Shown here: positions 48,569 through 61,362 of the stretch, piece after piece
Layout of the letters: each line of letters starts with the position of its first letter
How positions within the stretch are numbered: the stretch's first letter is position 1
Assembly (NCBI RefSeq): GCF_025602895.1
Contig: NW_026516206.1
Location: forward strand, 310,001 to 374,000
DNA from: Polychytrium aggregatum
Taxonomy: Eukaryota > Chytridiomycota > Chytridiomycetes > Polychytriales
Direction: 5' to 3'
DNA: 64,000 bases
The notes under the pieces: model-generated
Database searches by the model: none
What the model was told of the DNA's origin: nothing
What the model saw: the letters and a program-made list of their open reading frames with translations, nothing else
Position numbers and translations under genes: made by a program

Positions 48569-49386
48569 ACGAATGAATCTCATGGCGACTTCCCTCCTCT
48601 CATTTAACCCCTCCCGTTGATCACGGAGCGTGTCGGCCGTCGCTGGTGATGGAGCTGGATATGCGTCGATCCGATAGCCATCTCATGTGAGCGGACAATC
48701 TCACCTCTCCCCTTCTCCCACCTTGTCTCGCCATCTTTTGGACCAATGCCATCGGGTTGCTCGTTGCCGCTCCTTCCTTCGTTTCTCCCCCCCTCACTCT
48801 ATTTCCCAGAGGAGCCAGACACGCTCCTTTTCATTGTTCCCACAACCAATACAACGCAGCGTGTTCATGCAGACAGAAACGGAGTGGCTGATGCTGGAGA
48901 GCTCCAACGACGTTACACCTTGAGCGAGCGCCGCCTGGTAGTCCTGCAGTATCCAAATCGTGCTGTGGCCGGGTGTGCCATGTCGCCGCGGGTCTGTGAT
49001 TGTGGGAGGCTCATGGCCAACCCCGCAGAGTCTGATCCAGAGCCGGATGAGACATGACACCGACAACTGCCGCGGATTGCCGGTCGATGCTCCGTTCCAG
49101 TCCTTGGTTACTCTCTGCGGCCTCCTCTGGCACTGGCACTGGCACTGGCTTGCTCGTGCAAAAATGCGGGGCCAAGAGATGGTGGTGCTGGCGAGTTGCT
49201 CCTCGGCGGATGTTCTCGTCCGTCGCTCTCGCTCTCGCTCTGGCGCTGTCCATTTTTTTCAGCTGCATCAAGGGCGGCGGCTGGGCTGGGCATGCATTCT
49301 GGCCTTCCATCCGCCATCTGCCCCCGCCGTCTGCGAAACTCCCATCCATGCCACCGCTGGAGATTAACTCCAGGCCCCATCGCCCC
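48569..49386. other. Spacer between SDH1 and DnaJ gene
   Basis: No gene is supported. The first half is pyrimidine-rich and likely the SDH1 3' flank; the second half is the DnaJ promoter. Small ORFs on both strands lack domains. Confidence 0.5.
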
Positions 49387-51249
49387 ATGGCGACGGTCTG
49401 TTGTTTCCAATGCAAGACCCTGCTCGAGTTTTCGGTCCCAGCCCCGTCCTCGTCTTCGACTTCGTTCGCCGTTGTCTGCCACAGCTGCCAGGCCAAGACC
49501 ACCGTCCAGGCCTCCACCGTCAAGGTTCTGTATACACCTCTGGCTGAGGACAAGCGCAATTCCACCACAGACCAGAACAGAAAGTCCATGCCGGCAAAGT
49601 TCGGCGGCAAGACAGGCACAGGTTGGTGCTCGCGGACTGGCTGTGACTGTCTGTCGCGACGATCCATACTGCCACTCCATCGCACACCCCGGCTCCCTCG
49701 ATTGCATGAAGAGCAGTGTCCCTCCTTTTGAAATATCGGCATGTGCACCGGCTCCTCAGACACTTGGATGCTTGCGGCGTTCAGAGCCCCGGTCGTGCCC
49801 ATAATTCGTTCTGGTGATCGCTCACGAACGCCGTCCTGACTGATTCGTTCTCGGTCCAACACCCCTGGCGGAATCCAGATGAGAACCCTCTCGAAGCCGA
49901 ATACTACGAGCTGCTGGGAGTGTCCACCCAGGCCACGCCGAACGAAATCAAAAAGGGCTACTACATGATGGCCATGAAGTTCCACCCTGACAAAAACACC
50001 GAGGACCCCGAGGCCGAGGAGAAGTTCAAGCGGATCTCGGAGGCATACCAAGGTAGGAGGCGTCCGGAACCCTCGTGTATTGCCTAGCAGTAGTTGCTGC
50101 ATAGGACTGGCTGCTGGAGTCCTCCAAGACAGCGTCCGGCTACTGTAGCCATCAATTCGCCTCTGGGTTTGCTGGCGGCCTGGAGCTGTCCGCCTCTGGC
50201 CAACCATGTCTCCTCTTTGATCCGGAGCCCGTTGCTCTGTTTTGACGAAACCCTCTCCATTTGTTTCGCTCGCAGTTCTATACGATCCACAAAAGCGCAC
50301 CATCTACAACCAATACGGCAAGTCCATGGGTGGCTCCGAGTCGGCCTTTATGGATCCATCTGAGTTCTTCAAGCAACAGTTCGGCGGCGAGAAGTTTGCG
50401 GACATCATCGGCGAAATCTCGATTGCCCGTGATTTCAAGGATGCCATGGCCAACATGGGTCCCGATGGCTCGGCGGACGCCTCGGTCCCGACCATGTCGA
50501 TGGAGGAGCGGAACGAGATCCGGAGCCAGCGAGTCAAAGCTCTCTCAAACAACCTGGTCAACAAGCTGTCGCTCTACACCGAGGCCTTCCCGGTTATCGA
50601 CTCGAAAGACAACCAGCCGATCGGCACCTCCTTCGAGCAGATCGCCCGCGAGGCCCTCGAGTCCTTCAGGGACCTTGTCAAGATTGAAGCCGATGGGCTC
50701 AAGACCGAATCGTACGGCGTCGAGCTTCTTCACGCCATTGGATTTACCTACTGCCTAAAGGCCCAACAGCATTTGGCCAAGATGGACGTCGAGCACGGCG
50801 ATGTATTTGCCAAGGTCTTTGGCTTTGGCACCCGCATCCATGCCAACTTCAAGGAAAAGGCCCACGTCGTCAGCGAGACGGTCGGGACATTCCAGACGGC
50901 GATGGACCTCCAAAAGAGCTTCCAGAAGCTCCAGGAGATCGAAAAGAAGACGGACGAGAAGCGCAAAGAGAAGGGCGCTGCCGAGACCGACGCACACGTC
51001 TTGACCGAGGAGGAGGCCCAGCTGAAGCTCAAGCTGGAGCGAGAAGCCGCCGACAAGGGAATGCAGGCCCTCTGGAGAGGCAGCAAGCTCGAGGTCGAAG
51101 CGGTCTTGCGCGAAGTCTGCGATCGGGTTCTGGGCGACGAGACCGTGTCGAAGGAGATTCGCCGACGGCGCGCGGAGGCCCTGCGAGTCGTCGGCCAGGT
51201 CTATGAGACTGTTCGATCTGATGATGCGCCGGCGGAGGTCAAGGAATAG
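49387..51249 (+). CDS. DnaJ (class C) co-chaperone with DnaJ-X domain
   Basis: Three exons (49387-49621, 49879-50052, 50276-51249) splice in phase to about 460 residues. The N-terminus has two CxxC pairs ([11 protein letters not shown] and [10 protein letters not shown]), a zinc-ribbon-like segment. The J-domain follows: [38 protein letters not shown] with the HPD motif that stimulates Hsp70 ATPase, then [31 protein letters not shown]. The rest is the helical DnaJ-X region ([21 protein letters not shown], then [22 protein letters not shown]) and a Lys/Glu coiled coil. The closest yeast analogues are CAJ1 and DJP1, the latter involved in peroxisomal and mitochondrial import. The N-terminal zinc ribbon is a distinctive feature of this protein. 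Confidence 0.9.
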
Positions 51250-51704
51250 GTTTGCCGCCACGACCACCTGTGAGGCCGTGCCGACACTCCGTCACTTCTC
51301 TCTCCTGGAATGATCTCGATGGCTTATTCCGCTCGCTCACCCACTCGCGGCATCTTGTTCTTCGTTGCCTTTGCGTTTCTGAGTTGTATGTTATTGTGCG
51401 AGCGCGCCAATCTCATCACCATCGCCCCGGGACACACTGACATGGGTTGAGAAGCGAGCAGGAGAACGGCTGCGAGTAAAAAAGAAATGAACCACGAAGA
51501 GGCAACTGTATGAGAGCTCCCCAGAAATGCCATACACATCCGAGCAGGGGTTGGGGACATGCGATTGGTTGGGTAAGCCGCAGCGATGAATTGTTGGGAG
51601 GGATCTATGTGGTGAAAGGTGAGTGCGGCTGGAGTGGTGATGAACTGATAGTGGGGGGAGTGTAGACTCGGGCGCTGGCGATGTCGGTGCGCTGGTTTCC
51701 GACA
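51250..51704. other. Convergent 3' spacer, DnaJ / phosphatase
   Basis: About 450 nt with no gene; expected 3' flanks of two convergent genes. Confidence 0.5.
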
Positions 51705-53652
51705 TCACTGCTCGGTGCCGGTCAGAGTTCGGACCCAGGTGGTCCGTTGGGTGGGGGTGCTCTCCGAGATCTGGATAATGCGAGAACCCTTGGCCCAGGT
51801 CACCTCATCGTATCCACCAAAGCCCGTGTGCCGGACCTGGCACAGCTCCATGTTCGCGACGCTGTAGGGACAGCACCATCCGCTTCCGTGCGCATGGGCA
51901 GCATAGGTTGCTCGGATGGTTCCGGATGACACCAGCGCTGCGAAGAAGCCTTCTTCTGGCAGGGCTTGAACGGCCATGGGAATCTCGTTATGCATACCGG
52001 CACATCCGCTGGGGAAGGCGGAATCGAGATCCTGGTACTCGGGTGGCGGAATGTGGAAGAAGGCCAGACCAGTGATGTTGCGGCCGTATCTCGCAACAAC
52101 ATTCGCATGCTCATTGATGAACCACTGAGTTTGGTCAGCGCGCCTGAATGTCATCGAGTCCGAGGAATGAATAGAGTCGTATAAGCGCTATACTCGCCAT
52201 AGCAGACGCTGATTTCACCGTCGCCGCTCCGGTAGTAAATACTGCAGTCAACCCGGCCGACAGTACGAAAGAAAGATAAACGCAGCAGCCTTCGCAAGCT
52301 TGGCATTCGGCCCGACTGCACTTACACCTTGTTGTAATTGAGTGGATCCGTAGGCGCCATGCTGGCATTGCCGTTGGAGTCAAAGAACCAAAGAATCATC
52401 GTCGGAACCTCGACTCCATTGAACATGGTGGCGTTGGGAGTGGAGCCATAGACGGGTAGCCAGTAGTTTGTGATGCCCGTGATGTTGGAGAAGCCGCGTT
52501 GAGTGTGGGAAAGCGAGTACATCTGCTCGGTGTTGAGGAGGTCGATGGACGCAAAGTTCGGCCCGGTATCTGCGATACAGAAATAAGAGGGAAATTTGCC
52601 GACGATGGATCGCCGTGCACATGCCAGAATATATGACGGGTTTGATCAGTGCGAGCGTCAACGGGGTGCAGAGCCGACGGCCAGTGAGGGAGGTTGGGTT
52701 CGTTATGACTTGCGTCATGTCTAGCGGATTATGCAAAATACCCAGTACGCTCTCTCCATACCATGGTTTCCATAGACTGCAGCCCAGCGGAAGTTGCTGT
52801 CTCGAAGAGGCTTTGTCAAGATCTGGTAGTAGAGCGATGCGTTCGAGCTGAGGACGAGAAGCCTGTCAGTGCTCTGGTATGGCGAAGCCAAAGATGTCGC
52901 GGGCCGTGTGCGAACAACAGGCAGCCACATGTTGCGGTTCTCCAACAGCCATCCAACTTACAACATGAACTCGCCGGTGATTTGGTCGCCCATGTAGATC
53001 GAAAAATCGGGGTTCTCTGCGAGCAGAACCGCCTCGAGGACGCCGGTCGAAGAGGCGTCTTGCAGCGGGCCCCAGGCTGTCGACGGCGTCTCGCCGTAGT
53101 GGCTGAGCGGCCGCAGTTATCCAATATCCAGTATCCAATCCCGGAGGATGTGCAAACAGGCGGACAGGGGATTGGGTTGGTGGCATGGCCGGCGGACGAT
53201 AGATGCAGCAACGAGACGGCCTCGCATAGCCTCGGGGGGCAGTTTGTCCTGCACACAGCGCGACCCGGCAGCCGCACTTACAGGTCGCCGTAGGTTGCTA
53301 TCTTGAAGCTTCCGTTTTTGTTGAACCGCAGCTTGGCCCGCTTCGGGTTGTAGAGCTCGTAGCCGGTGGGCTGGTCGGCAAACTCGACGACAGTGCTGGT
53401 CGGGCTTGGCGAGGACGGGCTACTGCTGCTGGCACCCTTTGGGCCGCCCCAGACGCCATACCAGAGGCCGATACCGGCCCCAGCAAGCACACAGACGACG
53501 GCCACAACCGAGACAATCCAGACGACGGGCCTGTTTTTCTTCATCGTTCGCGGATGGGGGTGACGAGTGGCGGAAGCCTCGGGTGCGGGGGCGATCAGGT
53601 CGATGCTGCTCGGACTGCTGCGAGCGGCGGGAGATCGTTGGAAACCTGGCAT
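51705..53652 (-). CDS. Membrane-anchored metallophosphatase (calcineurin-like / purple acid phosphatase family)
   Basis: The N-terminus is cytosolic and basic, followed by one membrane segment (VVWIVSVVAVVCVLAGAGIGLWYGVW) about 40 residues in, then a Ser/Pro linker. The phosphatase core starts with GSFKIATYGDLHYGE across the first intron. MGDQITGEFML supplies the second metal motif. AAVYGNHG|D spans an intron, so the conserved GNHD is restored by splicing. Later exons carry GLAFFHIPPPEYQ and CCPYSVANMELCQVRHTGFGGYDEV, like yeast DCR2 and plant PAP28/29-type enzymes. The usual GHDH is here AHAH, keeping both histidines. The C-terminus is WVRTLTGTEQ (TGA at 51705-51707). The start at 53652 is chosen; an upstream in-frame ATG at 53811 is possible. 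Middle exon ends are approximate. Confidence 0.82.
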
Positions 53653-54057
53653 TCGCTGCTTGCGGAGGGAATCGCTGGAAAGGATCGATAGAAGCAAGAG
53701 CCCTCGGACAGGCGGGGGTGGGTGTTGTTTGTGCTGGGGCTGGCGTTGTTGGTGGCGCTGAGCGGCCGGCACTGCCACCAGGACGCGGCGGTGGCGAGGC
53801 AGGGACGCCAAAGACGCCGTTGTGGTCGCGTTCTGAGCGATCTGATGCGACCAGATGTGCTCCCATACGACCAGATGCGACCAGATGCGACCAGATATGA
53901 TCAGATGCGATCGGCCCTCAAACTACACGCTCCCGCTCATCGCCATCGCCTGCCCCGTGAACCCTACTGATATGATCCAGCCACGGCGTGTTGTTGTCCG
54001 AAAGTGACAATGTGTCCCGCTGTAACGGCATAAGCAAGGCGACCCCAATACCGCACT
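53653..54057. other. Phosphatase promoter region with GACCAGATGC repeats
   Basis: Non-coding. An imperfect 10-bp repeat (GACCAGATGC) occurs about four to five times at 53843-53915. It shares the GATGCG core with the array at 22026-22090 upstream of NFS1. Confidence 0.6.
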
Positions 54058-56833
54058 TCAGAGCCGCAGGTTCTCTGCCCGCTCTGTCTTCTTGGACTCG
54101 GTCACGGCCCCGCCCTTCTCGACCAGACGAGCTTGCACGTTCTTCTTGCCCTTTTTCAGCTTCGAGGCGTCGCCAATGATCGTCACATTCTTCTGGCCCA
54201 TGAGCGACTCGACAGCCTTCTCCTTGGCCCGCTTGCCAGTGTCGATCTTCTCGGGATGGCTCTTCTCCATGATCTTGCGGTTGCGCTCTTTCTCGGCCTT
54301 TTCCTTGCGCATGATCGCCTTGCGCTTGTTGCGCTCGCGCTTCCGGTCTTCGCTTGTTTTCTCTTCCTCGCTCTTTCCCACCTGGCCCGCATAGACCTCC
54401 TTGGCTGTCAGGAGGGCCGCGTCCGAGACGGCAGCAGGCGTAACCTCTTCCATCTGGATCGCTGGCACCGACACAGACGGCAGGACCTCGAGGTCGACCG
54501 TCGCTCGCTTCGGTGTGAAGTGCCAGTTGGACAGGATGTCGAGGTTGTGGCAGAGGCTCGAGAACAGCTCATCAATCTCCTCGTGCTGCTTCTGCAGTGC
54601 TTCGTCCTTGGCCGTTACCGTGGCGCCGCCTGAGGCCGCTGCTTGCTTTTGTCGCATGTAATCGTCCTCGTACTCTTCGGCAAGCGACCTGCTGCTCTTT
54701 TGGTCATTGAGCTCGATTCGACGGTTGGGATCAAACTCGCGGGGCTTGGTTGGTATCTTCTTCTCGACGTCATCAAACAGGTTGTCCTTGATGCGTTGCT
54801 TAATCAGGTCCTCCAGGCTCTTGGTCTTCTCTTCCGTGATGGCCGGAACGGGCTTGGCCGCCAATTCGACATCGAGCTCTTCTTCCAGCAGCGAGTTCAT
54901 GGGGCGTGTCTTGGACCCAGCCTCGCCGCGCATCGTCCAGGATTTTTCGGCCAGAGCCTCGGCTTCGACTTCCTTGATCTGCTCCTGCAGCTTCAGCTGC
55001 TGCTTCTCAAATGTCGAAAGCCCCTGATCCTCAGCTTCATCAAAGGCTGCGTCAAACAGATCCTTGACTTTGTCGGCAGTGATCTTGTTGTCGTCGCCGT
55101 CCTCCGCGTCTTCGGTGTTCTCTGCGGCCTTGGCGTCCTCTGCGTCCCCGGGTTGTCTGGGGTTGGCACCGGGGAAGGGCAGGAACCCGGTCGCGGCCGA
55201 GTGGCTGTCGCCATCGCCCTTTGCCGACTTGCGAGTGGCCTCATTCGCCCCAAAATGGACCTTCTTCTTGGTCTCGCGTGGACCAAAGAACTCTTCGTAT
55301 GTGATATCTGGACAGAGGTACGGACATAATACATGGCTCAGAATGTGTGCTCGAAAGAGCCTGTCGATCAGTGACCACCCGCCGCTCAGCCGTGTTGACG
55401 GCATCGCCATACGTACTATTGGAGGCATCGAGATCATCAAGATCGTCATTGTCGTCCTCGCTATCTTCCATCGCGTCCGGGTCTTGCGTTAGGAAATCTG
55501 GTGGACAAGAGCCGAGAGGGCTGTTAATCCGAGTTGCAAGGTCATGGTGTTTGGGATTGTACGATCGTCAGAGTGCACGCATTCAAACCATCGAACAAGG
55601 GAGTGGTTTGAAGCACCATACGCATTGGACAATCAAAAGCTGAAGGCCTGAGGAAAGCATCATCCTGTTGACCGATATGTACCTTTTCCCATATCAAACT
55701 CGTCGTCTTCGTCGTCTTCTTCGTCCGAGCGCTCGGCTTTTCGAATGTCACGAGCCTCGGCGCGTTCAGCAAAATCCTCCATCTCTCTGAGCGAGAAAAA
55801 CTCGTCGTCCACCTCGGTCTGCTCGTACTGCTTCTTTGGACGGACATTGGCAGCTCTGCCCTTGTGCTTTACAGGAAGGTCCAAGTCTTCACCAAGATCT
55901 TCATCATCATCAGCGTCTTCGTTGTCACCTTCTTCATCGAGGTCGATGTCGCCGTCCAGTTCGTCGCCGTCCAGTTCGTCGCCATCATCGCCATCATCGC
56001 CAAAGCCCTCGTCTTCATCTTCGTCTTCATCTTCGAGCCCGTCCAACTCATCGTCGCTGTCCATGGCTTCAGCGTCTTCGAGATCATCGTCCTCCTCCAT
56101 GTGCGGGAGCTCACTGTCGCTCAGCTCGTCGTCTTCGTCGTCGATTGCAACATCGCCATTTTCAATGATGGTCTGAACCTTTTCGCTTAGATACGCAGTC
56201 ATGGGGACATTCTGGAGCTGGATCTGCTCCCACACTTGCTCGGAATCAAATCCATCGATCATGAGCTCGTCGAGTGGGCTCATCTTGGTTGGTTCCGACA
56301 GTTTGGCTGATCGCCGCAAACGAGTGGGGGGAAGGGAGGCCGGACGAGTGGAAGATGTCAGCCAGAGCACACATAGCGATGTGGCAGACTTCTACCAAAC
56401 AAGCTGATGCACCGGATATTCGGTACTTGGCTTGTTGCGTTTGGAATCTCCAGCGCGCCAAGTGCGCTTGGCTTCCGAGGGCATCTCCTTTTGGTGTCGC
56501 CTGGCATCACAGCGATGCGACATGCTCCAAATGTACCAAGAAAGCAGCAGCAGATGCACCGGATCATCCTGTCCCCCGTGCCGCAGCGCTCGTACCAAAA
56601 TCAAAGAGCCATTTGGAGGCCGCCATGATGGCGCCCGAGAACCGCTCGTCCTTCATCAGGAACTTTTCTGGATGCTCGGCCAGGCCCTCGCAAAAGGTGT
56701 CGGAAAGTGGGCATTGCCTCAGAATGCTTGCGGCTCGATCGTCGACGGTCGATGCCTTAGCTTTGGCAGGTCGAGCTGAAATTGGGCTTGCGACGGTGGC
56801 CGCAGACGCTCGTTGCTTCTTGCTCCGCGGCAT
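54058..56833 (-). CDS. MPP10: U3 snoRNP protein MPP10
   Basis: MPP10 bridges U3 snoRNA, IMP3 and IMP4 in the small-subunit processome for 18S rRNA processing. The start at 56833 gives MPRSKKQRASAATV; an upstream in-frame ATG at 56947 is the alternative. Exon 1 has the family's N-terminal helix segment (ASKWLFDFGT). Exon 2 has MSPLDELMIDGFDSEQVWEQIQLQNVPMTAYL, then a very acidic Asp/Glu stretch (55900-56150) and KKQYEQTEVDDEFFSLREMEDFAE. A short acidic exon follows near 55420-55500. The main exon (about 55310-54058) begins YEEFFGPRETKKKVHFG. It contains EKSWTMRGEAGSKTRPMNSLLEE and RIKDNLFDDVEKK, ELFSSLCHNLDILSNWHFTPK and a Lys-rich helical C-terminus. Order and spacing match the family. PWP2, another processome factor, is 20 kb away. 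Confidence 0.92.
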
Positions 56834-57244
56834 AGCGGCTGGCGGAGACGTGGGTTGATGCTTTCGGCGCAGGCTTGCAGCGAAACGCTCGATTTCGTGA
56901 ATCGCCGATCGCCCAAGACGGCCGTTTCGCGAAACAGAAAAAAGCATACACGTGATTCATTTGCTGCGCGCGGACGGGGTGGGTGCTGGTCGTCACTGCG
57001 GCCATCACTGCAACCATCACTTCAGCATCCGTCGCATCCGCAAAGGTCAGATCCGGAACGGCCACATCTGAAACCATCGCATCTGCAACCGTCACATCCA
57101 GAAATCACATCATCAGATGGTCGTGTTGTGTACTTGGCGCATCACCACAAAGTCAGATCATTGGGCTCATCGAGCGTTCCCACAGCCCACAGTCACCTCC
57201 GCACTAGCCAGGATCGTGGCATCGGAGGACTCTGGCCCTCGCCT
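56834..57244. other. Spacer upstream of MPP10 / downstream of HRD3
   Basis: About 400 nt without a gene. A loose CATCTG/CATCGC-type repeat is visible at about 57000-57115. Confidence 0.5.
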
Positions 57245-60200
57245 CTATTGGCCCTGTGGAGGTCTGCGTGCCTGGTCGATAGCACGCAGACCGAGAACCG
57301 CTCGGTAGTAGAACAGGAATGCCGCCACCGCCGACAACGCCATCAAGATCAGCGACTCGGCGTCAACGACAAAGGAAAATCCGGCGTGGCCCTGCTCATT
57401 GTCGTCGACGGCTCCGTCGCCCAGGTCAAAGTCAAAGATCTCGACTTTGGGAGCCACCTCTTGCACCGGCGGGGCCTCGGGCTCGCGAGGACGCTCAACC
57501 ATGGTGGGGTCGAAGAAGGCCGCCCACAGCATCTTGAGCCGGAGCTTCATCAGCGCCAGAGTGGCAGGGAGGTACGCATGCGGGTTGGTATCCATTGCAC
57601 GGTCGTAGTATCGCTTGGCAAGATGATAGTCCTGTGCAAACAGAAGCATGAGTCTCTGCAGCTCGAGCAACTCCATCGCACATGTCTCGATCCGCGCACA
57701 GCGTTTGCAGTCATACAACCGAGTCTTGCATAACTCGAAAAGTGTCGGCCAATGCGAAGCAGGGCGCCGCAACAGCATCTGCGTACCTTCTCAACGCCGA
57801 TGCCGCACTCGTACATCCGGCCCAGATTGAACATCGCGACAGAACTGGCCTCGATGTCGGCGGCCACTTGATAGTACAGCGCCGCTCGTTGGTAGTCGGG
57901 CCGTCCGCGCTTGTTCATCCACATCGGCTTGGTCACCAGGTAGCGATACCACGACGCGAGAAGATCCAGGAACTGCCCCTCGAAGCGATCCAATAGGTCG
58001 ATCTTGGAAGCGGCGTCGCGGGCACGAGGCTTGTTGGAGTCGTCATCTGCCGCGCTGTCCTCGGAGGCTGGCTCAATTTGCTTCTTGGTGGAAGTCTCGT
58101 CGGCAGGGGGCTCTTCATGTGTACTCTTCCGCTGAGGCTGTGGCCTGACGTCGGTGTCGGTGCCGAGGCCCAGGTAGTAGTAATCACCAGCTTTGACACG
58201 AGCTGGGCTATTATACTGAGCCGGATGGTTGGCGGCTCGACTCCACAGCACCAGACCCACTTTCCAGGGATCCGCATCGGCGGGGAAGAGGCCCGAGTCT
58301 TCAAACTCATAGATCCCTGCCATTTCGATTGATTTAACAGCGTCAGTGACAGTCCCGTCGATCAGCATTGCTTTGATCGCGTGCGGCCAAACCGGCAATT
58401 GCGCTGGCGCTGGCCATGACGACGTTGCAGAGCGGACACTCACCTCGGTCAATTATCCACGCAGCATTCACCTGGGCAGCCTCATATCCCAGTTCGGCGG
58501 CAATCAGGTACCGCGATAGAGCACCTTCAATATCGCCCACTTCGTAGCGCTGGTATGCCTCGTAGACAATCGGGGTTTCCCAGTCGGCCCGCTCGGAGAG
58601 CAGCTTGTGGTACTGCAGGGGCCGCACAACCACGGGTTCGTTAGTCATGCCAGAGCAACCACCATGTGCGTGCTCGCAACGGCCTCGGACACATTGCAAT
58701 GCCTACCCCGACTCCGAGCTGGCAGTCTGCGGCGGGGACGCCAAGCCCTCGGTTGTACATCCGACCAAGCTGGAAAAATGCCCGGAGATTCTCCTTCTTA
58801 GCGGACAGGCTTAGGTATGTAAAAGCACTGACATGGTTGTCTTCGGCTGCGGGCAGACGTGGGCAAGTCGCATATTAACAGATGGGCAAGTGCGCTGACG
58901 CCAGAAGGTGGAGTGTGCACACGGAGTGCATTCAGCGTTTGCATATGCGATGACATCGTATCATACCCATGGCAAGCGCTCCGACTTCGTACTGTGCGCC
59001 ACTGTTTTCCTTTGCGGCTTCGGTCAGCAGCTTCTTGGCCTCTTCGAGATCCTGCAAAGATGGTTGGGCATAGATGTAGTGTGGGACCATCGACAACGGG
59101 GTCATTGACGGTCAGTTGACAATGCGCCATTTCACTCAGCGCAAAATACCACCTGCTGACGAGCTGATTGCCTCGTCACTGACAGATACGTGATCAGCCG
59201 CGTCGCATATCAGGCGCAGTTGACTCGGCCCCACTACCTTTTCAAATCCTGCGAGGCCATCGCGCTTCATTAGGCCGAGGGCATAGAGACACAGCGAGGA
59301 CTTGAGCGTGGCCCCCTTCTCGAACCACGCGCGGGCGTTTTTGTCGCTTTGCGGGACACCCTCTCCGCGCCAGTGCATCAACCCGATATATCCGGCGGAT
59401 GCCGCTGCGAATTTGGACAGGTTCGCTTTTTCCTGGTCCTTGGTGGATACGCCGTTCCGCTTGTACGTGTCAATCACGGCCTTGTAATGCTTGATGACCT
59501 TGCTGAAGTAAAGCATTGCGGTGTGGTAGCTTCGAGTAACCACATGACCGTCATAGTAGATCTGACCCAGATGAAACTTGTGATCGAGCATAGGCATTAG
59601 AATCAGTACGCTGCTACCACAGGCAAGCGATACGATCAACACTGCAGCTGCCTTTTCATCGGTGGTCAACGAACCATTGCCTCAATGTTGTCGTTGTCTG
59701 CCTCGTACTTGTAGTATTGAAGAATGACATCGACCTTTTCGCTCGAACTGTGAGAGTTCTTTGCGAAAGTGTCCATGGACCCAACGCCGTAAATGCCCCC
59801 CTCGCCCTCTGGGATAAAGTCCTTATACGGCGGCAGCGTTCGACCGAGTGGCGGGCCGTCCAAAAAGGTCTCGAGGGCTGTGGCCGAGACACGGGTTCGG
59901 TCATGTTAGCAAAATCGCCAGCCAAAGTGCCCGCCCGAGGAGTCGCTGTGCAGCAAAGCGTCGCCCGCTCTGCACCCTCATATCTCGAGCCTATCTGCAC
60001 TCGCTGGCACAACGTACCTCGACCAGCAACACGTTCATAGTACCAGGCTGCCTCGGAGCAGTTCTTTGGAGTTCCAGCGCCGATGAGATGCCAGTAGCCC
60101 AGCACTTGGTCTGCGAGTTTATCGCCTCCAATGGCCGCAAAGCTCATATACAGTTGCGCCTATGTGGATAAGCCGCCGGGGTCAGGAGTGGCAGCGGGCA

Positions 60201-61362
60201 CCTTCCAGCATCGAGGTAATTCCCATGTTGCCGCAGGATCGTATCGCGAGCAGCCTACCTTGGCATAGCGTTCCTTTTCCTTTGCCCATGAAGGTTGGCC
60301 CATGCCCGTGGCGTGCATCAGTCCCAGCATCCTCTGGCCAGTTGCGTTGCCATAGTGATGGCCCAAAAGCGAGTAGTACCGATATGCGATCGTGGAGTTC
60401 GCCTTGATGCCGTATTTTCCATACTACGACCGATGGGGGAGGAGGCCATTGGGTCAGAGTATTCCTCAGGTTGAGAGGCTTAACCAGCCGCGAAGGCTTA
60501 TTAAAGCGCAGCGAGCCTGTCACCTCGAGCCCCGGCGACTCCCTACCAGATAAGTGTCGGCGACGGTGAGACATGCGTCGGCGCTGCCAGACCGAGCAGA
60601 CCACTGAAGCTGGAGGAGGGCCCTCTGTTTGCTGGCCAGGGGCTCTTGAAGCCCCGAAGCGCGAACGAGGTCGTCGATGGACTGCGGATCGGTCAATCCT
60701 TCAGGTAGGAGCAGCCCCAAGCGATCGCTGTGGTAGCCGGGCTTCGTATAGATGCTCGTAAGCAGGCCGTTGGCGGCTTTTGAGTCCTTGTGTGTTCCTG
60801 AGGAAGCGGATGGCGGAGGAGGCTCCAGAGGCCGAAGTGTCTCCAAGGCCGCAAGATACAGGCGAGTGGCGACATCTACTTGAAGCAACGTTCGATGCTT
60901 AGTGAGTGCTGAAAGGCAATGCAGGAGTGGTCGAACACCCGTTCGGCATTCCTGTGAAGGTGCACATACCTTGATCGTGGACGGGACCGACAGCATCGCT
61001 GGGGGGAATGGCATCCTGTGAATGCCGATATATCAGCGGGGGACAATGAGTCAGTCACCGGGGTTTTCGGGCATCAGACCCGCCCATCCATGGCTAAGGA
61101 TTGCATGGGTGACTTATCAGCATTACCTGATCGCTCGCACAGCACAGAGCGACGAGCGCAAGTAACAGTCCGAGGACATCTGGATGTGGGTCGATCAGCG
61201 TCAGCTAGAAGTACCCAACTCAGGGCAATACCGACTGTGGCTTGGCCGTGGCCAGGCGTATATGACGATAGCATTGACACAGATGGATGTCCGCATAGAC
61301 AGATGCGGGCAGGGGCGTCGCCATATCAACTCACATAGCCCGAGAAGCGACAAGCTCTTCAT
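57245..61362 (-). CDS. HRD3: HRD3/SEL1L-like ERAD component (Sel1 repeats, signal peptide, C-terminal membrane anchor)
   Basis: HRD3/SEL1L recruits misfolded ER-lumenal proteins to the HRD1 ubiquitin ligase. Exon 1 (61362-61335) and exon 2 (61179-61127) splice in phase to MKSLSLLGLYVLGLLLALVA, followed by LCCASDQ, a textbook signal peptide. Later exons give ATRLYLAALETL, then a run of Sel1 units: TGQRMLGLMHATGMGQPS, KLADQVLGYWHLIGAGTPKNCSEAAWYYERVAG, YGSMDTFAKN, AGYIGLMHWRGEGVPQSDKNARAWFEKGA, AFFQLGRMYNRGLGVPAAD, GYEAAQVNAAWIIDRGE and SVAMFNLGRMYECGIGVEK. The last exon encodes AKRYYDRAMDTNPHAYLPATLALMKLRLKMLW, then one membrane segment (LILMALSAVAAFLFYYRAVLGL) and a short tail. This is the SEL1L/HRD3 architecture. 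About ten introns are needed and some ends are approximate. Confidence 0.88.

Noticed and set aside
49011-50303. 430-codon minus-strand ORF
   Set aside because: Antisense to the DnaJ gene and its introns; no domain.
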